A stretch of DNA of 54,178 nt, taken from contig MNWR01000104.1 of the NCBI GenBank assembly GCA_001872725.1, positions 1 to 54,178 on the forward strand, in the 5' to 3' direction. Origin of the DNA: Proteobacteria bacterium CG1_02_64_396 (GTDB lineage: Bacteria; Pseudomonadota; MNWR01; CG1-02-64-396). The notes beneath the pieces were generated by a model. It was not told the origin of the DNA, did no database searches, and was given only the letters and a program-made list of their open reading frames with translations. A program made the position numbers and the translations under genes. Positions 25,614 through 36,103 of the stretch are shown here, piece after piece (the first letter of the stretch is position 1; every line of letters begins with the position of its first letter).

Positions 25614-26192
25614 TTATTTGGGGGGGGGCGCGACCGCCCACCCCACTTCTGTCATCACCCCCTCCATGGGGACATCGTGCTCGGCCACCGGAAACGAAAT
25701 CGGACCCTGATCGGACCAGGCCAAGCCAATGCGGCGCGGCCACGTTCCATGATCGCGCCGATAGGCATCAAAAAAACGGTCGAAATATCCACCCCCATAA
25801 CCCAGCCGCTCCCCATGGGGGCCAAACGCCACCATGGGGGCCAACACCCACAAATCGGCGGGAAGGGCCGCAACCGCAGGACCATTGGGTTCGGGAATAC
25901 CAAAACGGCCGGGCCGCAGGTTCTCCTCAAGGCAGGAGACCCAATCGAGCAGGCCAGGACCGGCAATGCGGGGGACATAGGTGGGGATGTTTCGAGCTTG
26001 CAGAAAAGCGCGGATCGTCCCCGTGGGAAACTCGCCTTGGCAATCGCAATAGACCAAGACCGCAGGGGCGTTTTGCAGGAGAACCCAAAGCTGGCCAACG
26101 ACATCGGGGGAGATGGGTGAAGCGGAACGGGATCGCAGGTGTGCGATCATTTCGGCCCGAATCGACTTTCGGCGCTCAGATAAGCCGCCCAT
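25614..26192 (-). CDS. 5-formyltetrahydrofolate cyclo-ligase
   Basis: This 192-aa protein converts 5-formyl-THF to 5,10-methenyl-THF using ATP. Family marks are the basic N-terminus [11 protein letters not shown] and the nucleotide/folate motif [16 protein letters not shown]. The ATG at 26192 directly follows the end of the 6S-like RNA; the longer frame upstream runs through that RNA and is not coding. The adjacency to 6S RNA and zapA is the ygfA arrangement. The C-terminus ends PPPK, encoded by a 9-base C run. Confidence 0.9.
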   Translation of the reverse strand: MGGLSERRKSIRAEMIAHLRSRSASPISPDVVGQLWVLLQNAPAVLVYCDCQGEFPTGTIRAFLQARNIPTYVPRIAGPGLLDWVSCLEENLRPGRFGIPEPNGPAVAALPADLWVLAPMVAFGPHGERLGYGGGYFDRFFDAYRRDHGTWPRRIGLAWSDQGPISFPVAEHDVPMEGVMTEVGWAVAPPPK

Positions 26193-26194
26193 AG

Positions 26195-26375
26195 TACCCC
26201 GCGCTGCCGTGTGGCGTAGCGTGTTGAACCCGGTCACATAAAGTGGGCGCCTTTGCCGGACCATCAGGGGACAAGGCCAAGGCCCCATCCTACACACAGG
26301 TCCATCGCGACAGGCCCCGGGTTACGAATATTGGTTCAAACCTGCATCACCAATCACGCACAGCGCAGGGCGTTC
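26195..26375 (-). ncRNA. ssrS: 6S RNA (candidate)
   Basis: The 234-bp gap between zapA and the cyclo-ligase gene holds a roughly 175-nt sequence able to fold into one long rod. The 5' CCCUGCGCUG (near 26371) pairs with the 3' CAGCGCGGGG (near 26197), the 5' GUUUGAACC pairs with GGUUCAAC near 26223, and GGGCCU...GGACC pairs with GGUCC...GGCGCCC further in. Length, rod shape and the zapA-ssrS-ygfA order match 6S RNA, which binds sigma-70 holoenzyme. Pairing was done by eye. Confidence 0.72.
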
Positions 26376-26426
26376 AAGCCATGGAACAATCTTAGAAGAG
26401 GAAAGACAGCCGATGCATCGAGAAAA

Positions 26427-26714
26427 CTAGGAGGCCTCCAACACCCGGTCGACCAAAGCCACCAACCGCTGGGCTCGATCATCGACGCGACGTTGCTGCT
26501 GCTCTAAAGCCTCTTGTGCCTCGATCAATTCATCGACCACCTGCAACAAGGCAAGCGTCGCCGAACGTTCCATGGCCAGCACCTGATTGCCGCTGACCCG
26601 TTTCAAGGTTTGTTCGGCGTGATGGACGATCCGTTGCAACCGCCCCTCATCGAGGTCGGTGCGCAGCGGATACTTCTTCCCAAGTAGAGAAACCTCAATC
26701 GACCGTTTGCTCAT
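26427..26714 (-). CDS. zapA: Cell division protein ZapA
   Basis: This 95-aa protein starts SKRSIEVSLLGKKYPLR, the ZapA N-terminal domain, and continues as a long helix (ELIEAQEALEQQQ). It binds and bundles FtsZ. The ATG overlaps the upstream coiled-coil gene as ATGA. It is followed by the 6S-like RNA. Confidence 0.9.
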   Translation of the reverse strand: MSKRSIEVSLLGKKYPLRTDLDEGRLQRIVHHAEQTLKRVSGNQVLAMERSATLALLQVVDELIEAQEALEQQQRRVDDRAQRLVALVDRVLEAS

Positions 26715-26959
26715 GATGCATCCAGGTCCAGCTTCTCTAACCGTTCGACCAAACCTCTAACCCGGTGACGGATTGCCTCACGTTCACTCAGCAAACGGCT
26801 GTTTTCTTCACTCAGCCGCCGCTTTTCCTCACTCAGGGAAGAGAGTTTCTCTTCCCCATCTTGAAGACGGGTGTGCATGGAATCGCTTTCGCGTTTCCAG
26901 CGACCCAGATCCTCCATCAAGCGATGGAGCTTTTCTTCAAGAAGATCCAAAGATTCCAA
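26711..26959 (-). CDS. Small coiled-coil protein, ZapB-like
   Basis: This is an 82-aa, almost entirely helical, charged coiled coil (heptads such as LEEKLHRLMEDL and EEKRRLSEENSRLLSEREAIRHRVRGLVERLEKL). Its length and position just upstream of zapA fit the ZapB-like division proteins found there. The start is uncertain: a TTG at 26959 or 26950 is possible, as no upstream ATG exists before a stop. It is translationally coupled to zapA. Confidence 0.75.
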   Translation of the reverse strand: MESLDLLEEKLHRLMEDLGRWKRESDSMHTRLQDGEEKLSSLSEEKRRLSEENSRLLSEREAIRHRVRGLVERLEKLDLDAS

Positions 26960-27101
26960 GGGATTCGCCCGCTCTACATGCTATGCAATGACATTGGTTC
27001 CGCGCCGACACCCACCATCAAAACCATGTCGAACGCAAAGTCAGGATACGTCTGCTGTCGCGCATGGGTCAAGAAGCCTGCCTTCCTCTTCATCCCAGGT
27101 A

Positions 27102-28535
27102 TCAAGGCAGTTTGCTGCTTCCCATCAAAAACGTGTCGATCCCCTTGGCGGCGCGGCGTCCATCGGCAATCGCCCGCACCACCAGCGAGGCGCCCCGGGC
27201 CATATCTCCGGCGGCAAACACGCCGGGGATCGAGGTCATCATCGTCTCATCGACCTGAACATTGTTGCGTCCATCGAAGGCGACCCCCAGGTCGCTCAAC
27301 AGCCCTTCATGCACCGGTTGGGTGAAACCCATGGCCAAAAAGACCAGATCGGCGGGGACGGTGCGACGACTCCCCGCGACGGGGGTCATCTGCCAGCGTC
27401 CCTCGACTTGGCTCCAGGAGACCTCTTCGAGGGTCAAGGAGGTCACCCGACCTTGCGCCCCCTCGGCCTGGATCGTGTTGACCGACCAGAGCCGCTCGCA
27501 ACCCTCTTCATGGGAGGAGGAGGTACGCAGCTTATTGGGCCACAGCGGCCACGGCGTGGTCGGATCGCGCTCTTCGGGGGGCTTGGGCAGCAACTCGATC
27601 TGCAAAACCGAGGCGGCCCCTTGCCGGTTGGAGGTACCGACGCAGTCCGAACCGGTGTCGCCGCCGCCGATGACCACCACATGTTTGCCCTTGGCGTCGA
27701 TCCATTCGGCTTCGGCAATCGTGTCGCCCGCCACCCGGCGGTTGGACTGGGCCAGGAACACCATCGCCAGATGGATCCCCTTGAGATCGCGCCCCGGCAC
27801 CTGCAAATCGCGGGCTTTCATGGCGCCACCGGTTAAACACACCGCATCGAAAGAGGACTTGAGCACGTCTGCCGACACATCGACCCCGACGTTCACCCCT
27901 GTCTTAAAAATCACCCCCTCGGCCTGCATCTGGGCCATGCGGCGGTCGATCACCCATTTTTCGAGCTTAAAGTCGGGGATGCCGTAACGCAGCAAACCGC
28001 CGATTCGATCGGCCTTTTCGAACAGGGTCACCGCATGACCGGCCCGAGCCAACTGCTGAGCGCAGGCCAGACCGGCGGGGCCGGAACCGACCACCGCCAC
28101 CGTTTTACCGGTTGCTTGCGCCGCCGGTTGCGGGGTAATCCATCCCTCTTCAAAGGCCCGCTCGACAATATTCTTTTCGATCAGCTTGATCGAAACAGGG
28201 TCGTCGTTGATGCCTAAAACACAAGAGGATTCGCAAGGGGCGGGACAAACCCGACCGGTGATTTCAGGCAGGTTGTTGGTGCGATGCAGCACCCCAATCG
28301 CCTCCTGCCAGCGACCGCGATAGACCAGATCGTTCCACTCGGGAATGACGTTGTTGACCGGGCAACCCCAATGGCAAAAGGGGATGCCGCAATCCATGCA
28401 ACGGGCGCCCTGCTCACCGACCGCCGTTTGGGGCAGCGCCTCAGTGAACTCGTGCCAATGCTGCAAACGTTCGGCAACCGATTGGTAATCCTCGACCTTA
28501 CGCTCGAACTCCAGGAATCCGGTCGGCTTACCCAT
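27102..28535 (-). CDS. gltD: Glutamate synthase (NADPH) small subunit
   Basis: This 477-aa protein has N-terminal Fe-S cysteines in [14 protein letters not shown] and CPAPCESSC, then two dinucleotide folds ([17 protein letters not shown] and [13 protein letters not shown]). It passes electrons from NADPH to the large subunit. The ATG at 28535 has GGGGAGG upstream and overlaps the gltB stop by 8 bases. It is the second gene of the gltBD operon. Confidence 0.94.
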   Translation of the reverse strand: MGKPTGFLEFERKVEDYQSVAERLQHWHEFTEALPQTAVGEQGARCMDCGIPFCHWGCPVNNVIPEWNDLVYRGRWQEAIGVLHRTNNLPEITGRVCPAPCESSCVLGINDDPVSIKLIEKNIVERAFEEGWITPQPAAQATGKTVAVVGSGPAGLACAQQLARAGHAVTLFEKADRIGGLLRYGIPDFKLEKWVIDRRMAQMQAEGVIFKTGVNVGVDVSADVLKSSFDAVCLTGGAMKARDLQVPGRDLKGIHLAMVFLAQSNRRVAGDTIAEAEWIDAKGKHVVVIGGGDTGSDCVGTSNRQGAASVLQIELLPKPPEERDPTTPWPLWPNKLRTSSSHEEGCERLWSVNTIQAEGAQGRVTSLTLEEVSWSQVEGRWQMTPVAGSRRTVPADLVFLAMGFTQPVHEGLLSDLGVAFDGRNNVQVDETMMTSIPGVFAAGDMARGASLVVRAIADGRRAAKGIDTFLMGSSKLP

Positions 28536-31500
28536 GTTGCACCTCCCCGGCAACCCGCCTGGCCTCTTCGCGCTGGCGTTGCTCCAGTACCCGGCGGTAT
28601 TCGATCGGCATGACCTTCACAAAACGGGGCAGCCATTCCTGCCACCGTTCGAGAATGGCCTTGGCCTTGCGGCTGCCGGTGTATTTGTGATGACGCCAAA
28701 CCAACTGATGCAGCAATCTGGCATCGGCATCGTTCAAAGGATCGATCTCGACCAAGCCGTGGGTCTCAAGATCACCCCCCTGGTGATCGACCTCTTCAAG
28801 CAGATCGGCCTCGTCGCTGATCGGCTCCAGGTCGACCATAGCCAAGTTGCAGCGGTCGGCGAAATCGCCGGTTTCGTTCAGAACGAAGGCGACGCCGCCG
28901 CTCATACCCGCCGCAAAGTTGCGCCCGGTCGGCCCCAACACCACCACCACCCCGCCGGTCATGTATTCGCAACCGTGATCGCCGGTCCCCTCGACCACCG
29001 CCAGCGCCCCCGAATTTCGCACCGCAAAGCGCTCCCCGGCCATGCCGTGGAAGTAGGCCTCGCCGCCGGTCGCCCCGTAGAGCAGGGTGTTGCCGACCAC
29101 AATCTGGGTCGTGGGGTCGTACCCCGCCTCGGGGGATGGACTGACAACGATGCGACCACCGCTCATCCCCTTGCCGACGTAGTCGTTGGCCTGACCTCGC
29201 AGATTCAAGGTCACCCCATCGACGTTGAAGGCGCCAAAGCTCTGCCCCCCGATCCCGGTCAGGTTCACCAGAATGGTGTCCTCTTTGAGGCCCCGTTGAC
29301 CGAAGCGGCGGGTGACCTCGCCCGCCAGCATGGTCCCCACCGAGCGGTGGACATTCTTGATCGGCATATCGATGGCGACCGGAATCTGCCCGGTCAAGGC
29401 GGGCTCCGCCTCGACGATCAACTCGTTGTCGAGGCTGGCCTCCAAACCATGATCCTGCTTTTGGGTGCAACGGATCTTGTCGCCCTCGAAGGTAGCGGGA
29501 TGGGCCAAGATCGCCGAAAGGTCGACCCCCTTGGCCTTCCAATGGGAAACCGCCTTTTTCATGCCGAGTTTGTCGACCCGACCGATCATCTCGTCCATGG
29601 AGCGGAAGCCCAGGTGGGCCATCCATTCGCGCACCTCTTGGGCGATGAACATGAAGAAGTTGACCACGTGGTCGGGACTGCCGTTGTAGCGGCTGCGCAG
29701 GCGGGGGTCCTGGGTTGCGATCCCGACCGGGCAGGTGTTGAGGTGGCATTTGCGCATCATGATGCATCCCTCGACGATGAGGGCAGAGGTGGCAAAGCCG
29801 TACTCCTCGGCCCCCAGCAGGGCGGCGACCACCACGTCGTAGCCTGTCTTGAGCTGACCGTCGGTCTGCACCACAACCCGCGAACGCAGGTCGTTGAGCA
29901 CCAGGGTTTGCTGGGTTTCGGCCAGGCCGATCTCCCAGGGAATCCCGGCATGTTTGATCGAGGTGAGCGGTGAGGCGCCGGTGCCGCCGTCGTGACCGGC
30001 AATCACGATCAGGTCGGAATGGGCCTTGGCCACACCGGCAGCTACCGTTCCAACGCCGACCTCGGCCACCAACTTCACCGAGATGACAGCCTGGGGATTG
30101 ACGTTCTTCAGATCGAAGATCAGCTGAGCCAGATCCTCGATGGAGTAGATGTCGTGGTGGGGCGGCGGCGAAATCAGGCTGACGCCGGGGGTCGAATGGC
30201 GCACCCGGGCGATGATCTCGTCGACCTTATGGCCGGGAAGCTGCCCCCCCTCACCCGGCTTGGCACCCTGGGCGACCTTAATCTGCAACTCGTCGGCGTT
30301 GACCAAATAATGGGTGGTCACCCCGAAGCGACCCGAGGCGACCTGTTTGATGGCACTGCGGGCCGAATCGCCGTTGGGGTAGGGGGTGAAACGGGCCGGA
30401 TCCTCACCCCCCTCACCGGTATTGCTGCGCCCGCCGATCCGATTCATGGCAATCGCCAGGGTCTCGTGGGCCTCTTTGCCGATCGACCCGAAACTCATGG
30501 CGCCGGTGCAGAACCGTTTGGCGATGATCTCGGCCGATTCGACCTCATCCAGAGGGATCGCCTCGGGCAGCAGATCGAGCTCGAACAGGCCGCGCAGGGT
30601 CGCCATCTTGCGCGATTGATCGTCGACCTTGGCTGAGTAGGCCTTGTAGGTTTTGTAGCTACCGCTGCGGGTAGCGTGTTGCAGCAGATGGATGGTTTCG
30701 GGATTCCACTGGTGAAACTCGCCGTTGGCGCGAAAAGCGTATTGCCCGCCGCTGGCCAGCAGGTCGCTCGGCTCCCCTGGCGTGGGGGCAAAGGCGCGGC
30801 CATGACGCTGGGCGGTCTCCTGCGCGATCTGCTCGATGTCGATCCCGCCGACCCGCGAGGCGGTCCCGGCGAAATAACGGTCGATGACGCTGCGATTGAT
30901 ACCAATGGCCTCAAAGATTTGAGCGCCACAATAGGATTGCAGGGTCGAGATCCCCATCTTGCTGAAGATCTTGAGCATCCCCTTGCCTGCCGCCTTAACA
31001 AAACGGGCCCGAGCATCGGCAATGCTGACCTCGGTGGGCAGAATGCCGTCGCGGGCCATCCCTTCAAGGCTTTCAAGGGCCACCCAGGGGTTGATCGCTT
31101 CGGCGCCGAACCCGACCAGCAGCGCAAAGTGGCCGGTCTCGCGGGCCTCTCCGGTCTCGACCACCAGTCCGGCCCGGGTGCGCAGCCCCCCCTCGACCAG
31201 ATCATGGTGGACCGCCGAGATGGCCAGCAGGGCTGGAATCGGGGCGTGGTCGCGGTCGACCCCTCGGTCGCTCAGAATGACCACGGTCGCGCCATCGACG
31301 TCGATGGCCTTGCGGGCGAGCCGACACAAACGGTCGAGCGCCTCGGTCAACGCCGCACCGCCGCCAGCAACCGGATAAATCGCCTTCAGGGTCACCGCTT
31401 TAAAACCGTGCCCGGCAAAGGCGCGGATCCGCTCCAGATCTTCACAGGTCAGGATCGGCTGCTTGAGCCACAACCGTTTGACCTGGTCGCAATCCTCGCT

Positions 31501-33159
31501 GAGCAGATTGGGACGCAGCCCCAAAATCGAGGTCAGCGACATCACCAGCTCTTCGCGAATGGGGTCGATGGGGGGGTTGGTCACCTGGGCGAAGAGCTGC
31601 TTGAAGTAGCCGTAGAGCAGCTGGGGCTGATCCGACAACACCGCCAGGGAGGCGTCGTTGCCCATCGACCCGATCGCCTCTTGCCCCGAGGTTGCCATGG
31701 GCAGCAGCACGATCCGCTCATCCTCGCGGCTGTAGCCGAAGACCTTTTGTTGCAGATGCAGCGCGGCATCGTCGAGCACCTCGGGGCGCTGGGCGCTGCC
31801 CAAATCGTCCAGTCCGATCCGGGTTTGTTGCACCCATTGCCGGTAGGGATGGCGCTCGACAATCCCCCGTTTGACCTCTTCGTCGGCGATGATCCGCTTC
31901 TGCTCGGTGTCGATCAGCAGCATTTTGCCCGGCTGCAACCGCCCGCTGGCCTTGATCTGGGCAGGAGGGACGTCGAGTACCCCAACCTCGGAGGCGAGAA
32001 TCACCCGGTCGTCGCTGGTGACAATGTAGCGGGCCGGGCGCAGGCCGTTGCGATCCAGGGTGCCGCCAACCCGGGTGCCGTCGCTGAAGATGATCGCCGC
32101 CGGACCGTCCCAAGGCTCCATCACCGCCGCGTGGAATTCGTAGAAGGAGCGTTGATCGGGATCCATGCTGGTGTGGCTCTCCCACGCCTCGGGCACCATG
32201 AGCATGGCGGCCTGGGGCAGGGAGCGACCGTTCATCACCAAAAACTCAAGGGCGTTGTCGAAGGTGGCCGAGTCGCTGGCCTCCTCGCGCATGATCGGGA
32301 AGGTTTTGGGCAGATCGTCGCCGAACAAGGGGGAGGCCAGGGTCGCCTCGCGGGCGTTCATCCAGTTCTTGTTGCCCCGAACCGTGTTGATCTCACCGTT
32401 GTGGGCGATCATGCGGAACGGCTGGGCCAGATCCCAGGTGGGGAAGGTGTTGGTCGAAAAACGTTGATGTACCAGCGCCAGGGCCGACTCGATGGCCGGA
32501 TCGCACAGGTCGGGGTAGAAACGGTCAACCTGCTCGGCCAGCAGCATCCCCTTATAGACGATGGTATTGGCGCTCATGCTCGAAAAGTGGAATCCCTTGG
32601 GAATCCCGTCAAACGCCTCGCCCGTCAGGCGGAAGATGCTTTTGCGGATGACGTACATCTTGCGCTCGAAGGCCTCCCCCTCCAGCCCCTCGGCGGCCAC
32701 GAAGACCTGCCGAACCACCGGCATGGCGCTACGGGCGACCTCGCCGACGGCATTGGGCTCAACCGGCACATCGCGCCAAGCCAGCAGCCGCTGCCCCTCG
32801 GCGGCGATCACCTGCGCGACGATGGCCTCAATGCGGGCGCGCACGGTTTCGTCCTGGGGCAAGAAGACCTGCCCCACCCCGTAATGGCCCGGTTCGGGCA
32901 GCTCAATATGCTGCGCCGCCAGCTCTCGCCTAAAAAAGCGGTGGGGCAGTTGCAGCAAAATACCGGCGCCGTCGCCGGTGCGCGGATCGGCGCCCACCGC
33001 GCCGCGGTGGGTTAAATTCACAAGGATTTCAATCCCTTGCCGCACCAGTTCGTGGGATTTTCGACCTTGAATGTCGACCACGAAACCGACGCCGCAGGCA
33101 TCTTTTTCCTGAGAGGGATCGTACAAGCCGGACTTGGGGGGCAAACCGAGACACGCCAT
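28528..33159 (-). CDS. gltB: Glutamate synthase (NADPH) large subunit
   Basis: This 1543-aa protein makes two glutamates from glutamine and 2-oxoglutarate. After a 21-residue propeptide, Cys22 in KDACGVGF is the glutaminase nucleophile. The FMN domain contains [11 protein letters not shown] and [20 protein letters not shown]. The 3Fe-4S ligands lie in [15 protein letters not shown]. The C-terminal beta-helix has repeated GG motifs. The length is normal and no break was seen. It is translationally coupled to gltD. Confidence 0.96.
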   Translation of the reverse strand: MACLGLPPKSGLYDPSQEKDACGVGFVVDIQGRKSHELVRQGIEILVNLTHRGAVGADPRTGDGAGILLQLPHRFFRRELAAQHIELPEPGHYGVGQVFLPQDETVRARIEAIVAQVIAAEGQRLLAWRDVPVEPNAVGEVARSAMPVVRQVFVAAEGLEGEAFERKMYVIRKSIFRLTGEAFDGIPKGFHFSSMSANTIVYKGMLLAEQVDRFYPDLCDPAIESALALVHQRFSTNTFPTWDLAQPFRMIAHNGEINTVRGNKNWMNAREATLASPLFGDDLPKTFPIMREEASDSATFDNALEFLVMNGRSLPQAAMLMVPEAWESHTSMDPDQRSFYEFHAAVMEPWDGPAAIIFSDGTRVGGTLDRNGLRPARYIVTSDDRVILASEVGVLDVPPAQIKASGRLQPGKMLLIDTEQKRIIADEEVKRGIVERHPYRQWVQQTRIGLDDLGSAQRPEVLDDAALHLQQKVFGYSREDERIVLLPMATSGQEAIGSMGNDASLAVLSDQPQLLYGYFKQLFAQVTNPPIDPIREELVMSLTSILGLRPNLLSEDCDQVKRLWLKQPILTCEDLERIRAFAGHGFKAVTLKAIYPVAGGGAALTEALDRLCRLARKAIDVDGATVVILSDRGVDRDHAPIPALLAISAVHHDLVEGGLRTRAGLVVETGEARETGHFALLVGFGAEAINPWVALESLEGMARDGILPTEVSIADARARFVKAAGKGMLKIFSKMGISTLQSYCGAQIFEAIGINRSVIDRYFAGTASRVGGIDIEQIAQETAQRHGRAFAPTPGEPSDLLASGGQYAFRANGEFHQWNPETIHLLQHATRSGSYKTYKAYSAKVDDQSRKMATLRGLFELDLLPEAIPLDEVESAEIIAKRFCTGAMSFGSIGKEAHETLAIAMNRIGGRSNTGEGGEDPARFTPYPNGDSARSAIKQVASGRFGVTTHYLVNADELQIKVAQGAKPGEGGQLPGHKVDEIIARVRHSTPGVSLISPPPHHDIYSIEDLAQLIFDLKNVNPQAVISVKLVAEVGVGTVAAGVAKAHSDLIVIAGHDGGTGASPLTSIKHAGIPWEIGLAETQQTLVLNDLRSRVVVQTDGQLKTGYDVVVAALLGAEEYGFATSALIVEGCIMMRKCHLNTCPVGIATQDPRLRSRYNGSPDHVVNFFMFIAQEVREWMAHLGFRSMDEMIGRVDKLGMKKAVSHWKAKGVDLSAILAHPATFEGDKIRCTQKQDHGLEASLDNELIVEAEPALTGQIPVAIDMPIKNVHRSVGTMLAGEVTRRFGQRGLKEDTILVNLTGIGGQSFGAFNVDGVTLNLRGQANDYVGKGMSGGRIVVSPSPEAGYDPTTQIVVGNTLLYGATGGEAYFHGMAGERFAVRNSGALAVVEGTGDHGCEYMTGGVVVVLGPTGRNFAAGMSGGVAFVLNETGDFADRCNLAMVDLEPISDEADLLEEVDHQGGDLETHGLVEIDPLNDADARLLHQLVWRHHKYTGSRKAKAILERWQEWLPRFVKVMPIEYRRVLEQRQREEARRVAGEVQHG

Positions 33160-33260
33160 CGCTGTTGCGCCTAACCAGTCAATGAAATATGGAAGAGCCC
33201 CATGGTGCTGCAGTCAAAAACGGGGGCCCGTCGCCCGGTGGGCGGAAAAAAAGGGGTGGG

Positions 33261-33289
33261 AGTATAGGCATCGCATGGTCGCGGCGCAA
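33261..33289 (-). promoter_or_regulatory. Candidate promoter of gltBD
   Basis: On the minus strand, TTGCGC (33289-33284) and TATACT (33266-33261) are spaced by 17 bases. The -10 is good and the -35 weak. The leader would be about 95 nt. Confidence 0.4.
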
Positions 33290-33382
33290 AAAGTGCGTGA
33301 ACCCTTGTGAAAATCGGGTTTTGATGGAATATCGGTAGGCCGGTTAAACCTTCGCGGCAACACGTTCCATCCCGAGGTTTCC

Positions 33383-35245
33383 ATGAAGCTGCGCCATAAA
33401 AGCAACCTGTTCGTCACCCTTCTCGGCGTCGGGATGCTGGTGGTCATCACCGGCATCTCGATGTATTCCTTTCGCCATTTCTCGCTTCAAACCGCCGAAC
33501 ATCAAGCCCAGAAAACGGCGGAGATCATCCGAACATTCCTCACCGAGGCGATGGCGGCCGGAACCATGTTCGACGACGAGCACCGGGAGCAATTGTTGTC
33601 CCGGATCGCCCAGACCCCCGGTTTTTCGCAACTTCGCATCGTACGCAACTCAAATCTGGGGCAGGAGCCTTTTTCAGCGGCCCCCATCGTGTCGCAACAA
33701 CCGGATGCCATCGAGCAGCAGGTTCTTGCCTCCGCACGAGCTCAAACCATCCTTTCAGGCAATTTGTCCCCCTCGCTCCGGGTTTCGATCCCCTACATCG
33801 CCCACAACAACGGCACCCCCAATTGTATGGAGTGCCACGATGTCCCCGAAGGGACCGTCTTGGGGGTGATTACCCTGGAGACCGATCTGTCCTCCATGCA
33901 GGCCGAGGCCTTAACCGCCAATGCGGGATTGATCGCCGCCACCCTGTTTTTCTTACTGCTCGCCGCCTGGATCATCCAACGCGGCGTCACCCCCATGATC
34001 CACACCGCCGAATCGGTGCAGACGGTGTTGTTTCGTGCCGAGGCGGGTGATTTTTCTTCCCGATCACCCGTGCTTTCCGACGACGAAACCGGATCCATCG
34101 CCCAGGGGGTGAATCATCTGATGGAGGAGCTCGACCAGAACATCGGTCGGATCGAGCAACAGATCGTCAGCTTGACCGGCGAGGGGCATGCCGAAGGGGG
34201 GGACCAATTGGCCGGAACCGTGGCGCTCGTCGACCAATTGGTCGAGGCGCAGCGCTTCAAGCGAGCCATCGAGGAGGACGAGGATCTACCCGAGGTCTAC
34301 CGTCGTCTGCACGAAATGCTGGAACGGGATTTCGATTTCAGCCGCTTTTCGATCTATGAGGTCGACAACGTCCGCGGTCGCATCCACCCCGTTTCGGTCA
34401 ACGGTTGCACCGAGTTATGGTGCGACCGTGCCATCCTCACCACCCCCCAATCGTGCCGGGCCCGTCGTACCGGCCACACGGTCGAAAACCTCGAAATCCC
34501 CCATATGTGCCGCTCCTTTGCCCCCGGCAAGGACTGCGACGAAACCCTCTACCATGTCTGCCTCCCCATGATCCTTTCCGGCGCGGTAGGGGGGGTCATC
34601 CAGCTGGTCTTCCCCGAATCCGAAAAAGAGATCGTGCAGCGCTACGTCCCCTTCCTCAAAGTCTACCTGCGCGAGGCTGCTCCGGTCATCGAGACCAAAC
34701 GGCTGATGGCGGGACTCAAAGAAACCACCCTGCGCGACCCGATGACCGGCCTGCACAACCGCCGCTCCCTAGAGGAATACCTCGACACCCTGACTGCTGG
34801 CATCAAACGGCGTGGGACCCAACTCGGGGTCTTGATGTGCGATGTCGACTTCTTCAAACAGGTCAACGACCAGCACGGCCACGAGGTGGGGGATGTGGTG
34901 CTCAAAGAGCTCGCCAAGATCCTGACCGAATCAGTGCGAGCCTCGGATCTGGTGGTGCGTTATGGGGGGGAGGAGTTCGTGGTGCTTTTGCAGGACAGCA
35001 ACGCCGAAAACTCGGTGATGGTGGCCGAGAAGATCCGCTCCAAGCTTGAGGAACACGTCATGCGGGCCGGAACGACCACCTTGAAGAAAACCCTGTCGAT
35101 CGGGGTGGCGGAGTACCCCGGCGATACCGACGCTTTTTGGCAGGCGGTGAAGTACGCCGACGTTGCGCTGTATCAGGCCAAGGAGGGGGGGCGCAATCGG
35201 GTGGTCCGTTTTACCCCGGAGATGTGGCCCGAGGGGGATTACTAA
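33383..35245 (+). CDS. Membrane diguanylate cyclase with periplasmic c-heme motif and Cys-rich GAF domain
   Basis: This 620-aa protein has TM1 at about 8-28, a periplasmic domain with a c-type heme motif Cys148-x2-Cys151-His152 (NCMECHD, as in Tll0287/DUF3365-like sensors), TM2 at about 182-198, and a HAMP-like linker. A GAF-like domain (about 300-435) holds six cysteines at 342, 347, 358, 376, 385 and 393. The C-terminal GGDEF domain has an active GGEEF at 528-532 and the inhibitory RxxD at 519-522. It probably makes cyclic-di-GMP in response to redox, gas or heme state. It is transcribed alone. Confidence 0.88.
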   Translation: MKLRHKSNLFVTLLGVGMLVVITGISMYSFRHFSLQTAEHQAQKTAEIIRTFLTEAMAAGTMFDDEHREQLLSRIAQTPGFSQLRIVRNSNLGQEPFSAAPIVSQQPDAIEQQVLASARAQTILSGNLSPSLRVSIPYIAHNNGTPNCMECHDVPEGTVLGVITLETDLSSMQAEALTANAGLIAATLFFLLLAAWIIQRGVTPMIHTAESVQTVLFRAEAGDFSSRSPVLSDDETGSIAQGVNHLMEELDQNIGRIEQQIVSLTGEGHAEGGDQLAGTVALVDQLVEAQRFKRAIEEDEDLPEVYRRLHEMLERDFDFSRFSIYEVDNVRGRIHPVSVNGCTELWCDRAILTTPQSCRARRTGHTVENLEIPHMCRSFAPGKDCDETLYHVCLPMILSGAVGGVIQLVFPESEKEIVQRYVPFLKVYLREAAPVIETKRLMAGLKETTLRDPMTGLHNRRSLEEYLDTLTAGIKRRGTQLGVLMCDVDFFKQVNDQHGHEVGDVVLKELAKILTESVRASDLVVRYGGEEFVVLLQDSNAENSVMVAEKIRSKLEEHVMRAGTTTLKKTLSIGVAEYPGDTDAFWQAVKYADVALYQAKEGGRNRVVRFTPEMWPEGDY

Positions 35246-35481
35246 AAAGCGCCGATCGATTCGGCGCTTCCTTGCGCCCCATGAATGGGGCGCCAACAAG
35301 CAGGAACGTAAGTGACTGATTTTGAAAGAGAAGCAAAAACGACACCGCCTCATGGCGCCTACTTTTGGTTTTTGCGCAGCGTGCTGATTCAAGGCAGGAT
35401 GCCTCTAATCAGCGTTTCCCTAGTCTTTGCCAAGCGTCGCTGAAAAAGGCTGGGGCCTTGATTCGGCGTTTCCCAACCCCC
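35246..35481 (+). repeat. Dispersed hairpin repeat, copy 2
   Basis: It starts just after the diguanylate cyclase stop with hairpin I (AAGCGCCGA/TCGGCGCTT, 35246-35268) and hairpin II (GCGCCCCAT/ATGGGGCGC), then follows the family core to AATCAGCGTTTCCCTA at about 35422. A further 60 bp (GCGTCGCTGAAAAAGG... to CGGCGTTTCCC) matches the other end type seen in copy 3. Hairpin I may also terminate the cyclase transcript. Confidence 0.72.
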
Positions 35482-35488
35482 ACCGGAG

Positions 35489-36085
35489 CTAGCGCAGCAC
35501 TACCAAGGGACGACTCTGGTAGAGCATCTCGATATGGTCGGCCATCTTCTGAGCCTGACCCCGATTGGGGTATTCCCCCAATTGGACCCGGTACCAAACC
35601 GAGCCGTCGCCCTGTTCGCGGCGCTGGATGGTGACCGGCTCACCCAGGGGGGTGAGTTTTTCCTTCAGCGCCAACGCTTCGTCCTGCTCGTGGAACGAAC
35701 CGACCTGCACGGTGTAGCTGCTTTTTTGCTCGATCAGACCGGCAACGGGATCATTGCCGGGGGCTGCGATCACCGGTTGAGCCGACTGTTCCTCCCCCGC
35801 CTCTTGCCGGGTGGTGGAGGGGGTTGTCGAGGGGACAGTGGTTTGGGGTAGGGTGTCGTAAAAGTCGATCTCGCTGCGGTTGGCGTCGCTGGCGGCATGG
35901 TTGGGGGCAACCGGAGCAACCGTACCCACCAACCCGGCTTGGTGGGAGCGCTCCGAAGCCTCCCAACCGTGGCTTTTGCCCAAAAAATAGCCCGCCACGA
36001 AGGCGATCATCACCAAACCCACCGCCGCTCCGGTGACCAACAACGGACGAACCGCCCCCCGCTCGCCGCGCCTATGGTCTCTCAT
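35489..36085 (-). CDS. SPOR-domain membrane protein
   Basis: This 198-aa protein has a short basic cytoplasmic start, one TM helix at about 14-35 (LLVTGAAVGLVMIAFVAGYFLG), a low-complexity periplasmic linker and a C-terminal SPOR domain (YTVQVGSFHEQDEALALKEKL...VWYRVQLGEYPNRGQAQKMAD). SPOR domains bind denuded septal peptidoglycan, so it is probably an FtsN/DedD-like division factor. It starts 18 bp after argS, a common arrangement. Confidence 0.88.
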   Translation of the reverse strand: MRDHRRGERGAVRPLLVTGAAVGLVMIAFVAGYFLGKSHGWEASERSHQAGLVGTVAPVAPNHAASDANRSEIDFYDTLPQTTVPSTTPSTTRQEAGEEQSAQPVIAAPGNDPVAGLIEQKSSYTVQVGSFHEQDEALALKEKLTPLGEPVTIQRREQGDGSVWYRVQLGEYPNRGQAQKMADHIEMLYQSRPLVVLR

Positions 36086-36103
36086 CGTCCCCCCCTCATC
36101 CGA

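Noticed and set aside
30676-33015. Long open frame of 779 codons on the plus strand
   Set aside because: It lies opposite gltB, has no recognisable domains and reads as the GC-rich antisense of a conserved gene.
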